A program made the position numbers and the translations under genes. This document shows, piece after piece, positions 32,960-42,043 of a stretch of DNA of 64,000 nucleotides; positions within the stretch are counted from its first letter, which is position 1, and each line of letters opens with the position of its first letter. The notes below the pieces were generated by a model. That model made no database searches, was not told where the DNA came from, and saw only the letters and a program-made list of their open reading frames with translations. This DNA is from Prevotella sp. oral taxon 376 (GTDB lineage: Bacteria; Bacteroidota; Bacteroidia; Bacteroidales; Bacteroidaceae): contig NZ_PYXG01000002.1 of NCBI RefSeq assembly GCF_003043945.1, positions 434,001 to 498,000 on the forward strand, written 5' to 3'.

Positions 32960-33517
32960 TCACTCAAATCTTACGACTGCCTTGCGCACCATGCGCCATC
33001 CTTCGCCATCCCGGGTGGCGACGCCCTCCTCCTCGGTGATGATATGCCGGGGCATCGAAGCGATGTTGCCGTTCACCTTGCACACCGACTTCACGAACTG
33101 CGAGACGCTGATCATCGCCGTCGCAATGGCATCAGGGGTGTCCAGCAAGATGAAATTGCCATTCACGCCATCCGCCGACACGAGCTTGTAGATGCTCTTC
33201 CCGATCTGTTCCGTGGCACTCTGCCGGACAAAAAGGCCGTCGGCCGTCGGCGCGGCAAGATAGAACACCCGGGACCGGGGCTGGAGCCGTGAGGGCTCGG
33301 GGCTGAAAGAAGTGAGTACGCCCGCCGCCGGCTCGGAGTCAGAAGTCTCAAGTAAGGCTTCTTTCTCCTCCGCCCTCTCCTTCGCGGCGAGACTTTCCTG
33401 AAGAGTCTCCACCTGCTTCTTCAGCTTCTTCAGCTCTTCCCAGATGGATTCCTGGGATTGTCGCAAGTCGCTGATAACCTTCCTGGTTTCTTCCGTTTCC
33501 TGATTTCTTCCAAACAT
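32960..33517 (-). CDS. Coiled-coil protein of the tubulin/actin-like operon
   Basis: 185 residues. A heptad-rich coiled coil (about 8-55, RKVISDLRQSQESIWEELKK) is followed by a low-complexity linker and a compact C-terminal domain of about 110 residues (RVFYLAAPTADGLFVR, SIYKLVSADGVNGNFILLD, WRMVRKAVVRFE). I recognise no family. ATG 33517 lies 5 bp after the stop of the actin-like gene; a TTG at 33526 would overlap it. Tight spacing places it in the operon. A role as a linker or adaptor is inference. Confidence 0.72.
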   Translation of the reverse strand: MFGRNQETEETRKVISDLRQSQESIWEELKKLKKQVETLQESLAAKERAEEKEALLETSDSEPAAGVLTSFSPEPSRLQPRSRVFYLAAPTADGLFVRQSATEQIGKSIYKLVSADGVNGNFILLDTPDAIATAMISVSQFVKSVCKVNGNIASMPRHIITEEEGVATRDGEGWRMVRKAVVRFE

Positions 33518-33522
33518 AGTCG

Positions 33523-36500
33523 TCAATCTGTCAAATGCTCGATGAGATTGTCGCGGATGCTACCGATAATCGGATAGAAGAACACCGTATCCTCTATCAG
33601 GTCAGATCCATTCCTGTCTTCCTGATTCTTGTTCACAAAGTTCCAACCGTTAATCAAATGATGCTCCAGATCCTTGTTGACGAGTTCCCGGAATCTGACG
33701 AGCGAACGATTCTCTACGAGGAACCGATCGACGATGTGGATATCCTCGCACAATTGCAGGAAGAGGTCGTTAAATTCCCTCACTTGCCGCACGATTGCCG
33801 CATGCACATCCTCACGGTCCATGTCTTCATATCGGAGCGCTTCCAAGGGGAGCATAGAATAGTTGTACTTCAAATGACTATCAAAGTCGTCCATCAGCTT
33901 GTTCAGTTCCGCCACATGCTGGCATCCCATGCCGTCGCGCACTTGCATGAGGGCCCCACGGCAGGTAATCTGCTTGGGTTCGTTCTTCTCCATCACCACG
34001 GAGAACCCATCGGCATCATACCGCTCACCGTAGACACGCTCAAAAACAGTCTGGGTAAGCAGGTCAAGATCGCGCTGCGAGCCTACGATATCAAGCACCT
34101 TACTGCCCGTGCCACTGAACATCACGCTGCGCGGCTTCTCCAGCCTGCGATGCTTCATCATGCAGGCCACATAGTGGATGAGCGCCACATAGAAGTAGAT
34201 GAAGACTATCTTGCGGTCGCCGTCCTCGTTCAGGCGCATGTTGTAAGAGAATACATCGTTTCCGTTCACCACCTTATTATTAATCACCGAGAACAAGAAA
34301 GCGTTGATATCCTCGCTTTTGCGCTTGGCCATGATATCATCGAGGATGCCGTTGAGCTCTCCATACTTGTCATCGTCGCTGTCGAAGAGCCGGCGGAAGT
34401 AATCCACATATCTCACGAGCATCGGATTGGTATCGCCATGAGGCACCTCGGAGAAGCCGTCGCCGAAGAGCACATTGGCCGCAAAACGGAAAGATGTGAG
34501 AAAGGCTGGCTGCTGCGCGTTCGACTCGAAGACAACGACATCGCTCGAACCGCCACCTATGTCGATGCTCGCGACGGTAGAAGCCGCGCCCCGGAACTGG
34601 CTGGAGCATTTATAGAAATAATAGGGAGCCACGCTCTCGGGCATTTGGATGAGATTGGCCTCCGTCGCCTGAATCCCGAATACCTCGCTGAAGATCTTCG
34701 ACCAGGTCTCTCCCAGCTTGCGGATATTGCCCACTTTCATGCTCAGGGGATAGAACCACACGAGGCGGGTCTTGGCTATATCTCCGTTTTCAAGGAGCAC
34801 CTTCGTGCGAAGCAGCAAGGCTATCTCCGTCAGATAGGCACGAATGCGCTTGCCCGTGGCTATCTCCGTCGACCATTTCAGGTTCGGCACGATGCGATTG
34901 CCATAGCCTATGCTCTCCTTCTCATAGATGAACGGGATGTCGGCATCTCCCAAAGCCACGATATCGTCAACATTCGCGGCATCCATGCGCTCGCACTCCG
35001 AGAGCACCGTGCGCTGTGGGAAGCCGTAGTCCTCGCCTATTTCCTTAGGCAGGAATTCCTGTTTGATAATGACATCATAGAGCACCTGCGAGCCATTATA
35101 CAAAGTCGCGAGCATCCGGTTTCTCCCTGCCAGGTCTATCCTCAGCGGATCCGGCATGTCGTCGCCCTTCATACACTCCACATGGGTGTTGGTCGTACCG
35201 AAGTCTACGGCGAATGTGAAGGCGTCATGGCCGGGTATATAGTCGGGCCACTTGGGGCAAATAGCTCCCTCGGCCACCTTGTTTCCCCGCTCATCGGTGA
35301 GCGAGACATTGATGTAATCGAAATCGCCAGCTAGCTTATAATAGCAACTTCCCACACGCTTCTCCGACTTCAAGCTACGCTCACGGGCAATAATTTCATT
35401 GTTGGGAACCTGATTACGATATCCGTTCTTGTAAAAATCAAGATCCAGGCGATAGTTCTCAAGCATGCCGAGGGCACGATCTATCAGTTGAACATTATAC
35501 TGCTTTAAGCCCTGGGTATGCACAAACGGGAACACGCTCAGCGCAAACGGCACGGTGATGAAATATCCCCGATCGTTCTTCATGTCATAACCGAGGTCTA
35601 CATTATGGGCCGCTACATAGGTGCGCTCCAGCGTGATATACTTGCCCTGCTTCCTTACCGGAACGCGAAGGATCGCCTTCACGCTTTCCATGGAGCCTGT
35701 TTGCGTATGGACGAGTTCAAACTTAGGCCTCCCGCCGATGGTTCCCCATAGGTCATTCACATTAAAATATTTAAAGAAGAGCGGCTTCAGGGGCAGCACG
35801 AAGTCGCAGTCGTCGGTCTCGCGCGAGCCCATCGACAGGTTTCCGTCAAAGAAACAGTCGCCGTCCATGCGGTAATCGAGCTTGATGAGCGACGGTTGGA
35901 AGAAGTCGTCGGCCGTAACCCAGGGATACAGATGACTCGTGGCAGGGAGCACGCGCTTATCAGGTTCCGGCGCATAGTCTGCCGGAGTGATGACTGTAGC
36001 ATCGGTCCAGGCCGTCGTGATATAAAGGAACGGATCGGTCTGCGGTGCGTTCAAGTGGTTCTGGAGCACCAAAGGAAGCCTTTCTCCCACCTCACGCGTC
36101 GGAACAATGACAAAGTCGCTGTTCTCAATAGCCTTCAAGACATCTTCCTGACGGACACAGTAGAAAGGCACGCCGAGCACTTGGACTCCCTCATCCATCT
36201 GCCGGAAGTTAGCATCCAGATAACCCTTCGCATGCTCCACGGCCCGCATATCCATGGCTTCGGGATTTCCTATCTCCTTGAGAATCGCGTCGCGAAGGGC
36301 TTGCGGGAGCATCTGAAAGCTGGTAATGAGGTAATGATTCACCTCGCCACAACTCCTTTTAAGCTCTGGATAAGCCGTGAAGAGCGCATAGATATACATA
36401 ACGAACTTCTCGTCGCGCACATGGAGCGGACGCCAAAAGTCGAAGAGGTTCACATTCTGCTCCACCGGCAACGGGACGCAATGGGGCTCCGCATTGGGCG

Positions 36501-36999
36501 AAGGCATAAACAGGGTTACCGGCGATGTACTCCCGACAACTTGATTACCGTAGATGAGGAAATAAAGCCGATCCATCCTGTCGAAGTTAAATGCTTCCTT
36601 GTCCTGCTCCAGAAACATCTTCAGAGTCTCGCCAAAGAGCTTATGCTGCGGATCGGACAGCAACCTGGGCAACTCCACATCACGGTTCCACTCGATGATA
36701 TGGAGCTGGTTCTTCAGTTCCGGATATGAAAAGAAGAGCTGCGCAATATCAAGGGCATTAGACACAAGTTTCTCATCCATGGCCTCTCCCTGCAGGGCGG
36801 CGTGCGACGCCAGACGAGAAAAGGCGTTCTTCACAAGATCCATCTGGGCAAACGGAGACGGAATAGCCGTGCGCGGCTTTTGGGAAAGTCCTCCGTTAGG
36901 GTCGCTGATCATGTCGATTTCATCGGCACTATATTGCGTGTTCAACGGTATCCACCCTTCACCGGTGGTCTTATTGTTATAGCTTAATATCTTACTCAT
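33523..36999 (-). CDS. Large protein with actin/Hsp70-type ATPase domain (SrfB-like)
   Basis: 1158 residues, no signal peptide. The N-terminal ~590 residues are not recognised. From about 594 the actin/Hsp70 fold can be read: phosphate-1 FAVDFGTTNTHVEC (D599-N604), connect-1-like QMPESVAPYYFY (785-796), phosphate-2 ASIDIGGGSSDVVVF (813-820) and adenosine motif MFSGTGSKVLDIVG (961-966). All nucleotide-binding loops are present, so ATPase activity is likely. Size and layout recall SrfB-type proteins, a comparison from memory. Its ATG shares one base with the stop of the tubulin-like gene (TAATG), implying coupled synthesis. Confidence 0.8.
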   Translation of the reverse strand: MSKILSYNNKTTGEGWIPLNTQYSADEIDMISDPNGGLSQKPRTAIPSPFAQMDLVKNAFSRLASHAALQGEAMDEKLVSNALDIAQLFFSYPELKNQLHIIEWNRDVELPRLLSDPQHKLFGETLKMFLEQDKEAFNFDRMDRLYFLIYGNQVVGSTSPVTLFMPSPNAEPHCVPLPVEQNVNLFDFWRPLHVRDEKFVMYIYALFTAYPELKRSCGEVNHYLITSFQMLPQALRDAILKEIGNPEAMDMRAVEHAKGYLDANFRQMDEGVQVLGVPFYCVRQEDVLKAIENSDFVIVPTREVGERLPLVLQNHLNAPQTDPFLYITTAWTDATVITPADYAPEPDKRVLPATSHLYPWVTADDFFQPSLIKLDYRMDGDCFFDGNLSMGSRETDDCDFVLPLKPLFFKYFNVNDLWGTIGGRPKFELVHTQTGSMESVKAILRVPVRKQGKYITLERTYVAAHNVDLGYDMKNDRGYFITVPFALSVFPFVHTQGLKQYNVQLIDRALGMLENYRLDLDFYKNGYRNQVPNNEIIARERSLKSEKRVGSCYYKLAGDFDYINVSLTDERGNKVAEGAICPKWPDYIPGHDAFTFAVDFGTTNTHVECMKGDDMPDPLRIDLAGRNRMLATLYNGSQVLYDVIIKQEFLPKEIGEDYGFPQRTVLSECERMDAANVDDIVALGDADIPFIYEKESIGYGNRIVPNLKWSTEIATGKRIRAYLTEIALLLRTKVLLENGDIAKTRLVWFYPLSMKVGNIRKLGETWSKIFSEVFGIQATEANLIQMPESVAPYYFYKCSSQFRGAASTVASIDIGGGSSDVVVFESNAQQPAFLTSFRFAANVLFGDGFSEVPHGDTNPMLVRYVDYFRRLFDSDDDKYGELNGILDDIMAKRKSEDINAFLFSVINNKVVNGNDVFSYNMRLNEDGDRKIVFIYFYVALIHYVACMMKHRRLEKPRSVMFSGTGSKVLDIVGSQRDLDLLTQTVFERVYGERYDADGFSVVMEKNEPKQITCRGALMQVRDGMGCQHVAELNKLMDDFDSHLKYNYSMLPLEALRYEDMDREDVHAAIVRQVREFNDLFLQLCEDIHIVDRFLVENRSLVRFRELVNKDLEHHLINGWNFVNKNQEDRNGSDLIEDTVFFYPIIGSIRDNLIEHLTD

Positions 37000-38543
37000 T
37001 ATACGATTCCATTATATTTTTCATCAAGCAACTGGTCGAGCGTCTCGTCCAGCAGGTCGAGAAGCTTGAATGCCACACGGTCGCTCCCATACTTATTGGT
37101 CTTCATGGCCTGCTGTGATGCCTTGTTAAGGGCCGACAGGAGGGTCTTGTAGTCAATGGCCGACTTAAAGAGTCCACTCTTCGGCTGTATTCCGGAGATA
37201 GCTTCGCTGAGCTTCTCGGTGTCGAGGTTAAAGGGAATGAAGGCACGATGATTGCCCCGCAGTTCCTTCAGCCACTGGCGATAAGCCACGAAGAAGCTGG
37301 CCGTCAGGGTGTTGAAGAACGAGGTGGAGAGGAATCCGTTGCCTATTTCAGGCTTGTCCTCGGTATATCCTCGCCCGATATCTTGCTTCAACTGATGCGT
37401 GATGTACATATAGGCAAGGTGGAACTTGACGAGCTGACGATTGACCAAGGAACGCGTCGAGAGGGCAAAGGTCTTCAGACTCAGCATGCCCTTGTCTTCG
37501 GAGAGCCCGTATTCCTTATAAATCGGGCTCCGCGCATTACCGTCCACGGTAACGAGCTGGTCGTCGGGAATAGAGAGAAAGTCGAGCACCGACAAGGCTC
37601 CCACATACTCCACTACATGAGCATCGTTGCGCTGACCGTTACCGCCGGGGTCGTTGAAGTAAGGATTCGACGGCACCTCATCTCCCAGATAGTAGCAGGC
37701 ATTGACTTTCGAGAACGGCAGATCTACCCCGTCCTCGCGCAATCCTGTCAAGTTATCGTGGTAATAGAACAACGCACTCTTGGTCTTCGAAATGAAATCG
37801 GCCCTCGAGATGGGGCTGTTCTCGTCCTGCTGCACATTGAAATAAGGCAGCACGGTGAGTGCTCCTATCTTCGCGTCGCGCAAGTCTCCGCGGTTATTGA
37901 TGGCCGCATTGCGACCCGCGTTACGGATGTTTTTCACGATGATCGGGTATCCCGCCGCCCCTGTTCCACCGAAAATGCTCGACACAATGAAGATGCGGTC
38001 GGTCTTCTGAAACACATTCGAGAACTGGCGGAACTCCTCTGAGTCTTTAAACTGGTTCAGTGCCACGCTGCCAATGTTGGGACTTCCCACGAATCCGATA
38101 TCCATTTTCGTGTCCAGCTGATAGCCGGAGAACATCATCGAGGCCAGTGCCTGGTTGGCCGAGTCGAGCGTGCTGTAGGAGATGAAGTCCTGAAATTTCT
38201 TCGAGGCGATGCTCCCCATGTTGAAGAGGAAAGTGTCGCTGAGGCCCGATCCGTTGGGAATGATGTCTGAGAGGGTGGATATCTTCGCCGAAAAAAATCC
38301 CCGGGTTACTTCTGCCGAGTCGCCGTAGAGCTGCTGGCGAATCTGCTTATACCAGCGCAGCAGGTTTTCCGTGCGCTTCAGGTCCTGGTTGGCCTTATGA
38401 GGGTCGACGATGATAGGCACTATTTCGAGCGGCATGGGCTGTCCCGTCTCGTTCAGGGGATGGATGCCGGCAGCCAACTGCATGATGAGAGGCCGCATGA
38501 CGCGGCTTCCCGTTCCCCCCACTAAGAATATAAAAAGTCTCAT
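36999..38543 (-). CDS. Tubulin/FtsZ-like GTPase family protein
   Basis: 514 residues. The N-terminal strand and loop RLFIFLVGGTGSRVM (GGTGSR at 9-14) match the first nucleotide loop of tubulins/FtsZ. VPIIVDPHKANQ resembles the FtsZ NTDxQ loop. IFIVSSIFGGTGAAGYPIIV (192-198) is the tubulin signature GGTG[AS]G. These fit a tubulin-like GTP-binding domain; the C-terminal half has no motif I recognise. It is not the cell-division FtsZ, which lacks this length and context. It lies between a 4-TM gene (12 bp upstream) and the actin-like gene. Confidence 0.78.
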   Translation of the reverse strand: MRLFIFLVGGTGSRVMRPLIMQLAAGIHPLNETGQPMPLEIVPIIVDPHKANQDLKRTENLLRWYKQIRQQLYGDSAEVTRGFFSAKISTLSDIIPNGSGLSDTFLFNMGSIASKKFQDFISYSTLDSANQALASMMFSGYQLDTKMDIGFVGSPNIGSVALNQFKDSEEFRQFSNVFQKTDRIFIVSSIFGGTGAAGYPIIVKNIRNAGRNAAINNRGDLRDAKIGALTVLPYFNVQQDENSPISRADFISKTKSALFYYHDNLTGLREDGVDLPFSKVNACYYLGDEVPSNPYFNDPGGNGQRNDAHVVEYVGALSVLDFLSIPDDQLVTVDGNARSPIYKEYGLSEDKGMLSLKTFALSTRSLVNRQLVKFHLAYMYITHQLKQDIGRGYTEDKPEIGNGFLSTSFFNTLTASFFVAYRQWLKELRGNHRAFIPFNLDTEKLSEAISGIQPKSGLFKSAIDYKTLLSALNKASQQAMKTNKYGSDRVAFKLLDLLDETLDQLLDEKYNGIV

Positions 38544-38555
38544 AGTCGTCGGTCT

Positions 38556-38999
38556 TTATTCTGGTATCGGTGTATGGCGGCAGTTAGACGACCACCAGCG
38601 AATGGAGAACGACACCACGATAAAGAGTATCGCCTCGATAGCCAGGTCGACCATGCAGAAACTGAAGAGCTGCGCGCTGAAGTCATAGCCCAGCCCCTTG
38701 AAGATGGAGACGGGATAGGCAAAATTGATGAGCGGAGCCGCTATGCATGCCGCTATGAGCACGATGAGCCAGTGATACCAGCGTGAGAAGCTCACGCTGT
38801 TGACCACATAATAATAGATACCCGCAAAGCCCCATGCCACCAGGGTGGTAACGATGGAAACCGTGAGATACAAGTTTTCGTTATACATCTCGTTAGAGAA
38901 TTCCCGCTCGTAATAGAGTGCCTCATAGAGAGGAGTCCCGAGCAGCAGGTAAAGCAGCGTGATGACTGCTCCCGCAACTAAAAACATTCCCTTCTTCAT
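38556..38999 (-). CDS. Four-TM membrane protein of the tubulin/actin-like operon
   Basis: 147 residues with four predicted membrane helices (about 5-22, 44-66, 76-95 and 113-132), connected by short loops; the C-terminus is WWSSNCRHTPIPE. No family recognised. The gene starts 1 bp after the stop of the vWA lipoprotein gene and ends 12 bp before the tubulin-like gene. It could be the membrane anchor linking the outer lipoprotein to the cytosolic nucleotide-binding proteins (inference). Confidence 0.75.
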   Translation of the reverse strand: MKKGMFLVAGAVITLLYLLLGTPLYEALYYEREFSNEMYNENLYLTVSIVTTLVAWGFAGIYYYVVNSVSFSRWYHWLIVLIAACIAAPLINFAYPVSIFKGLGYDFSAQLFSFCMVDLAIEAILFIVVSFSIRWWSSNCRHTPIPE

Positions 39000-39000
39000 C

Positions 39001-40392
39001 TTATCTTTCCAAGTTCAGTTCAAATTCAAAATATTCCGGCTCGCCGTCGCTCATGTGCTTGTAGCTATCATAGATTCCCTCCAGCAGATAGCGAAGGCCG
39101 AAGGTGGTGTGGCTGTCCACGCACAGGTCATTGTCCGTGGAACTTTCCGCTATCCATTTGGGCAGACGATTCATGAGCTTGATTTTCACCTCCTGATCGT
39201 GGGTAAATCCGCCCATCGAGAGCACAAAAATGTGAGTGGACTTGCCGAGATATCTCCTCTCGGCGGGCGTGGCATCCTTAGGCGTTACACGGCGTATCTT
39301 CCTGATCTTCACCGCGTCGCTACTCTCCACCTCATAGTTGGAGGCGTCGGTGAGATACCTCTCGTCGATGAGCATGCCACTCAAGTCTACGGCAAGCGCC
39401 AGCTGCAGATCGCCGCTGTTCTTGTCGAGTTCCACGCCTCCGATACTCGTAATGCGCGATTCCTGTCCCCGCTCCGGCTGGAAGCGTCCGCGAATATCGT
39501 CGTTGCTCAATAAGAGCGAGTAATAAGGCGCATACAAATGGCGGGCTTCATAGAGATACATGTTCTCGTAGCCACGAAGAGCCTTGAAGTCGGCAAAGGC
39601 AGCCAGCTGGCGATCGTGCGTCAGGCGGGACATGTTGCGATTATCGCCCACGACCACGATGTAATAGGGCCGGCGGCCGTTATACTGCCGCACCGAGTTG
39701 TCGTAGCTATAATAAGGCCCGTTATACGAGGCATTCATCTTCACCACGAGCATGGCTTTCTTCTCCACCGCCTCCTTGAACACGGAGTTGATCATGCCCT
39801 GCGCCTCGCTGAACACCTTCTGCGGATTCACGCCCTGCATGTCCTTCACCGAATAGATCATGTCGGTAACGAGGATGCTTATCTCGTTTTCCTTCGTATT
39901 ATTCAGCAAATCGTCGAAGATGGAGCGGAAGTCGGTATACCCTTTCTCTCCTATATGCTCCACCTCGGCCTTACCGGGCAGATTGTTCTGAAGGGCCATC
40001 ACGGCCGCCTTGAACGAACCGTCGCCGCTCGGAGAGTCGTAAGGCGTCATCGAGCCGCTCTGCTCCAGGAAGATGCGGAACGACAGCGGCTCCTCATCGA
40101 TGCCCGCAAAGCTGATATCCTTGGCAGGGCGCCTGTGGTCGAAGAAGTCCTGTATATATTCCTTCACGGCCTCCGCCTTCAGCCCGTTCCCGTCGTAGAG
40201 GTCGCTGAAGTGGGCCTTGTTCTTGTCCAGAAAGTCGGCTATCCGCTGCCAGTCGGCCCGGTCTACGGTCTCATCCTGCCCTGCCAGTTCTGTTAACAGC
40301 CGGCCGAACTCTTTCTGACTCTTGTCGCCGCACGAAACCACGACGGCCGTCAGGAAGAGCGCAAGCAAGAGTCTCTTTGTTGTTTTCATCAT
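39001..40392 (-). CDS. Lipoprotein with a vWA-like domain
   Basis: 463 residues. A lipoprotein signal (MKTTKRLLLALFLTAVVVSC, Cys21) precedes a helical region (25-95) and a von Willebrand A-like domain: EQSGSM (110-115) in place of DxSxS, and ILVTDMIYS for the third metal-site strand. The first acidic residue is Glu rather than Asp, so metal binding may be altered. The C-terminal half has beta-rich segments (LQLALAVDLSG, STHIFVLSMGG). First gene of the operon; ATG at 40392 or 40389. Confidence 0.75.
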   Translation of the reverse strand: MMKTTKRLLLALFLTAVVVSCGDKSQKEFGRLLTELAGQDETVDRADWQRIADFLDKNKAHFSDLYDGNGLKAEAVKEYIQDFFDHRRPAKDISFAGIDEEPLSFRIFLEQSGSMTPYDSPSGDGSFKAAVMALQNNLPGKAEVEHIGEKGYTDFRSIFDDLLNNTKENEISILVTDMIYSVKDMQGVNPQKVFSEAQGMINSVFKEAVEKKAMLVVKMNASYNGPYYSYDNSVRQYNGRRPYYIVVVGDNRNMSRLTHDRQLAAFADFKALRGYENMYLYEARHLYAPYYSLLLSNDDIRGRFQPERGQESRITSIGGVELDKNSGDLQLALAVDLSGMLIDERYLTDASNYEVESSDAVKIRKIRRVTPKDATPAERRYLGKSTHIFVLSMGGFTHDQEVKIKLMNRLPKWIAESSTDNDLCVDSHTTFGLRYLLEGIYDSYKHMSDGEPEYFEFELNLER

Positions 40393-40424
40393 GCCTTTAG
40401 ACAATATATTTGTAAACATAGTTG

Positions 40425-40432
40425 CAAATATA
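40425..40432 (-). promoter_or_regulatory. -7 element of the vWA/tubulin/actin-like operon
   Basis: TATATTTG (minus strand) lies 32 bp before the ATG at 40392 and is the only promoter-like element seen ahead of this gene run. Confidence 0.55.
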
Positions 40433-40555
40433 ATAAAAAATCGGCAAACGAACACCTTAAAAAACAAGGTTTTATGAAAATATGAATGTTTTTATGCCTC
40501 TTCTTGAAACTCCGCTTGTTTCCGTTGCCGCTGCAAAAGACAAGGGGCGGCAGGA

Positions 40556-40616
40556 TTACAAGCGGTGTGTAACCTCGTTACAAGCAGCGTGTAATCCTGT
40601 TACACGCATCGTGTAA
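40556..40616. repeat. 22-bp-pitch array, TTACA-N7-TGTAA type, three units
   Basis: Units at 40556, 40578 and 40600: TTACAAGCGGTGTGTAA, TTACAAGCAGCGTGTAA and TTACACGCATCGTGTAA; spacers CCTCG and TCCTG. All six half-sites are perfect. It lies in the 326-bp divergent gap 40393-40718 between the vWA operon and the PBP4-type gene, outside both -7 elements. Apart from these three elements I see nothing in the gap. Confidence 0.9.
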
Positions 40617-40694
40617 TCCCGCTTCGGAACGCAAAACAAGGAAACTTTCAGGTTTATTAGGATTCCGGACAGCATGCTTCTCGTTTTTTATTTG

Positions 40695-40702
40695 TATTTT
40701 TG
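40695..40702 (+). promoter_or_regulatory. -7 element of the PBP4-type gene
   Basis: TATTTTTG lies 17 bp before the ATG at 40719. Confidence 0.55.
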
Positions 40703-40718
40703 CATCCCGTAAACAGAT

Positions 40719-41966
40719 ATGAAAATGAATCACTATCTCTATAAACTAAGCAGGGCAGCCTGTATTGCAGCCGTTGCCGGCATGCTCGCCGGCTGTAGCG
40801 GAAGCGGAAAAAACAAAGACACGAGACCGGAAACGACAAAGAAAGACACCATTCAGATCGACACCGCCTTGAAGACGCGCCTTGCCCGGTTTGCAGAAAC
40901 GCCGAGGGCGAAAGGGCAGTTTGCCTTCTATGTATTCGACCTCACGGCCGACCAACCGGTGCATGGCGTCAACGAGAACCTGTCTCTCCCGTCGGCCTCC
41001 TGCCTGAAGCTGCTGAGCGGGGTGGCGGGTCTGCACTTGCTCGGCAGCGGCTACCACTATGAGACCTCGATATATGTACGGGGCTCCGTGGCGGATGACA
41101 CGCTACACGGCGATGCCACCTTCAAGGGCAGCCTCGACCCCCAGCTCAACCCCGCAGACCTCAGCCGCTTTGCCCGGGCTCTCCAAAAGAGGGGTATCCG
41201 CAAGATAGACGGGCGGCTGATAGCCGACCTCGTCATCACGGAGCCCGTGAAGAGCGAAGCCCACTGGTATCCGTGGGATTTGAGTTTCTCCAAATACGGA
41301 CTCCTCTATAAGGGCTCTCCGCGCGTGATGCGAGAGCTGAAGCTGGCCATGAGGGCACAGGGCATACAAGTGGCCGACAGCCAGATAGTGCGGGGAAGGC
41401 TGCCCCGCGGCTCGAGGCTCATTTATAAATATGTGCGCCCCATCAGCATGATTACCCGGCGCATGTGGAAAAACAGCTCCAATACGCAGGCCACGGCCAT
41501 GCTCTACACCATCGGGCACCGGGTGAACCGGCAAGGAGAACCCACGGCATGCGGCGTGAGCTATCTGCGAAAATTCCTCCGCCAGAATCTCGGATTCATG
41601 GCAAAAGACCTCGTGATACACGACGGATGCGGACTCTGCACCCACAACCGGCTCTCGCCGAAGGTGCTCACGGCCGTGCTCCGCTACGGCTATCATCGCA
41701 AGCCCATCTACCGACTGCTCCACGACCAGCTCTCGCTGGCCGGCACCGACGGTACCCTTGCCCGCATGATGACTCATCCGGCCACGCGCGGCAAGATTCG
41801 GGCGAAGACCGGAACGCTCTCCCACCCCTACGGCATTAGCTCGCTGGCGGGCTACTGCGAGGGCAGCAACGGCCATCTGTTGGCCTTTGCCATCATGGAC
41901 TCGGAGATGTCGGTGCTCGACGCGCATGTCTATCAGCGCAGGCTCTGCGAGGCTCTCGTGAAATAA
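40719..41966 (+). CDS. dacB: D-alanyl-D-alanine carboxypeptidase/endopeptidase (PBP4, DacB type), lipoprotein
   Basis: 415 residues. The lipoprotein signal ends AGMLAGC (Cys26). The serine peptidase S13 motifs are all present: SxxK as S94-C-L-K97 (PSASCLKLL), SxN as SSN (KNSSNTQATAM) and KTG (RAKTGTLSHP). It trims peptidoglycan side chains in the periplasm. The usual DGSGLS segment is DGCGLCTHNR, with Cys for both Ser. A terminator follows. Confidence 0.9.
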   Translation: MKMNHYLYKLSRAACIAAVAGMLAGCSGSGKNKDTRPETTKKDTIQIDTALKTRLARFAETPRAKGQFAFYVFDLTADQPVHGVNENLSLPSASCLKLLSGVAGLHLLGSGYHYETSIYVRGSVADDTLHGDATFKGSLDPQLNPADLSRFARALQKRGIRKIDGRLIADLVITEPVKSEAHWYPWDLSFSKYGLLYKGSPRVMRELKLAMRAQGIQVADSQIVRGRLPRGSRLIYKYVRPISMITRRMWKNSSNTQATAMLYTIGHRVNRQGEPTACGVSYLRKFLRQNLGFMAKDLVIHDGCGLCTHNRLSPKVLTAVLRYGYHRKPIYRLLHDQLSLAGTDGTLARMMTHPATRGKIRAKTGTLSHPYGISSLAGYCEGSNGHLLAFAIMDSEMSVLDAHVYQRRLCEALVK

Positions 41967-41997
41967 GCTGCCCGCCATTTGTCTCTCAACGGAAAAG

Positions 41998-42020
41998 GGC
42001 AGTCTCCCTGCGAGACTGCC
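41998..42020 (-). terminator. Terminator of the TonB receptor gene
   Basis: GGCAGTCTC and GAGACTGCC form a perfect 9-bp stem with a 5-nt loop. On the minus strand it is followed by CTTTTCC. It lies 24 bp past the receptor's stop codon, in the gap to the convergent dacB. Confidence 0.65.
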
Positions 42021-42043
42021 AGAAAATCAATCAAAATAGGTTC

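Noticed and set aside
33535..35334. 599-codon plus-strand open frame
   Set aside because: It is antisense to the actin-like gene; its translation is His/Arg/Glu-rich without a fold or motif, as expected from the complement of a real gene.
36999..38543. Cell-division FtsZ
   Set aside because: The signature loops fit a tubulin-like fold, but length, the remaining sequence and the lack of ftsA/ftsQ/mur neighbours do not fit division FtsZ.
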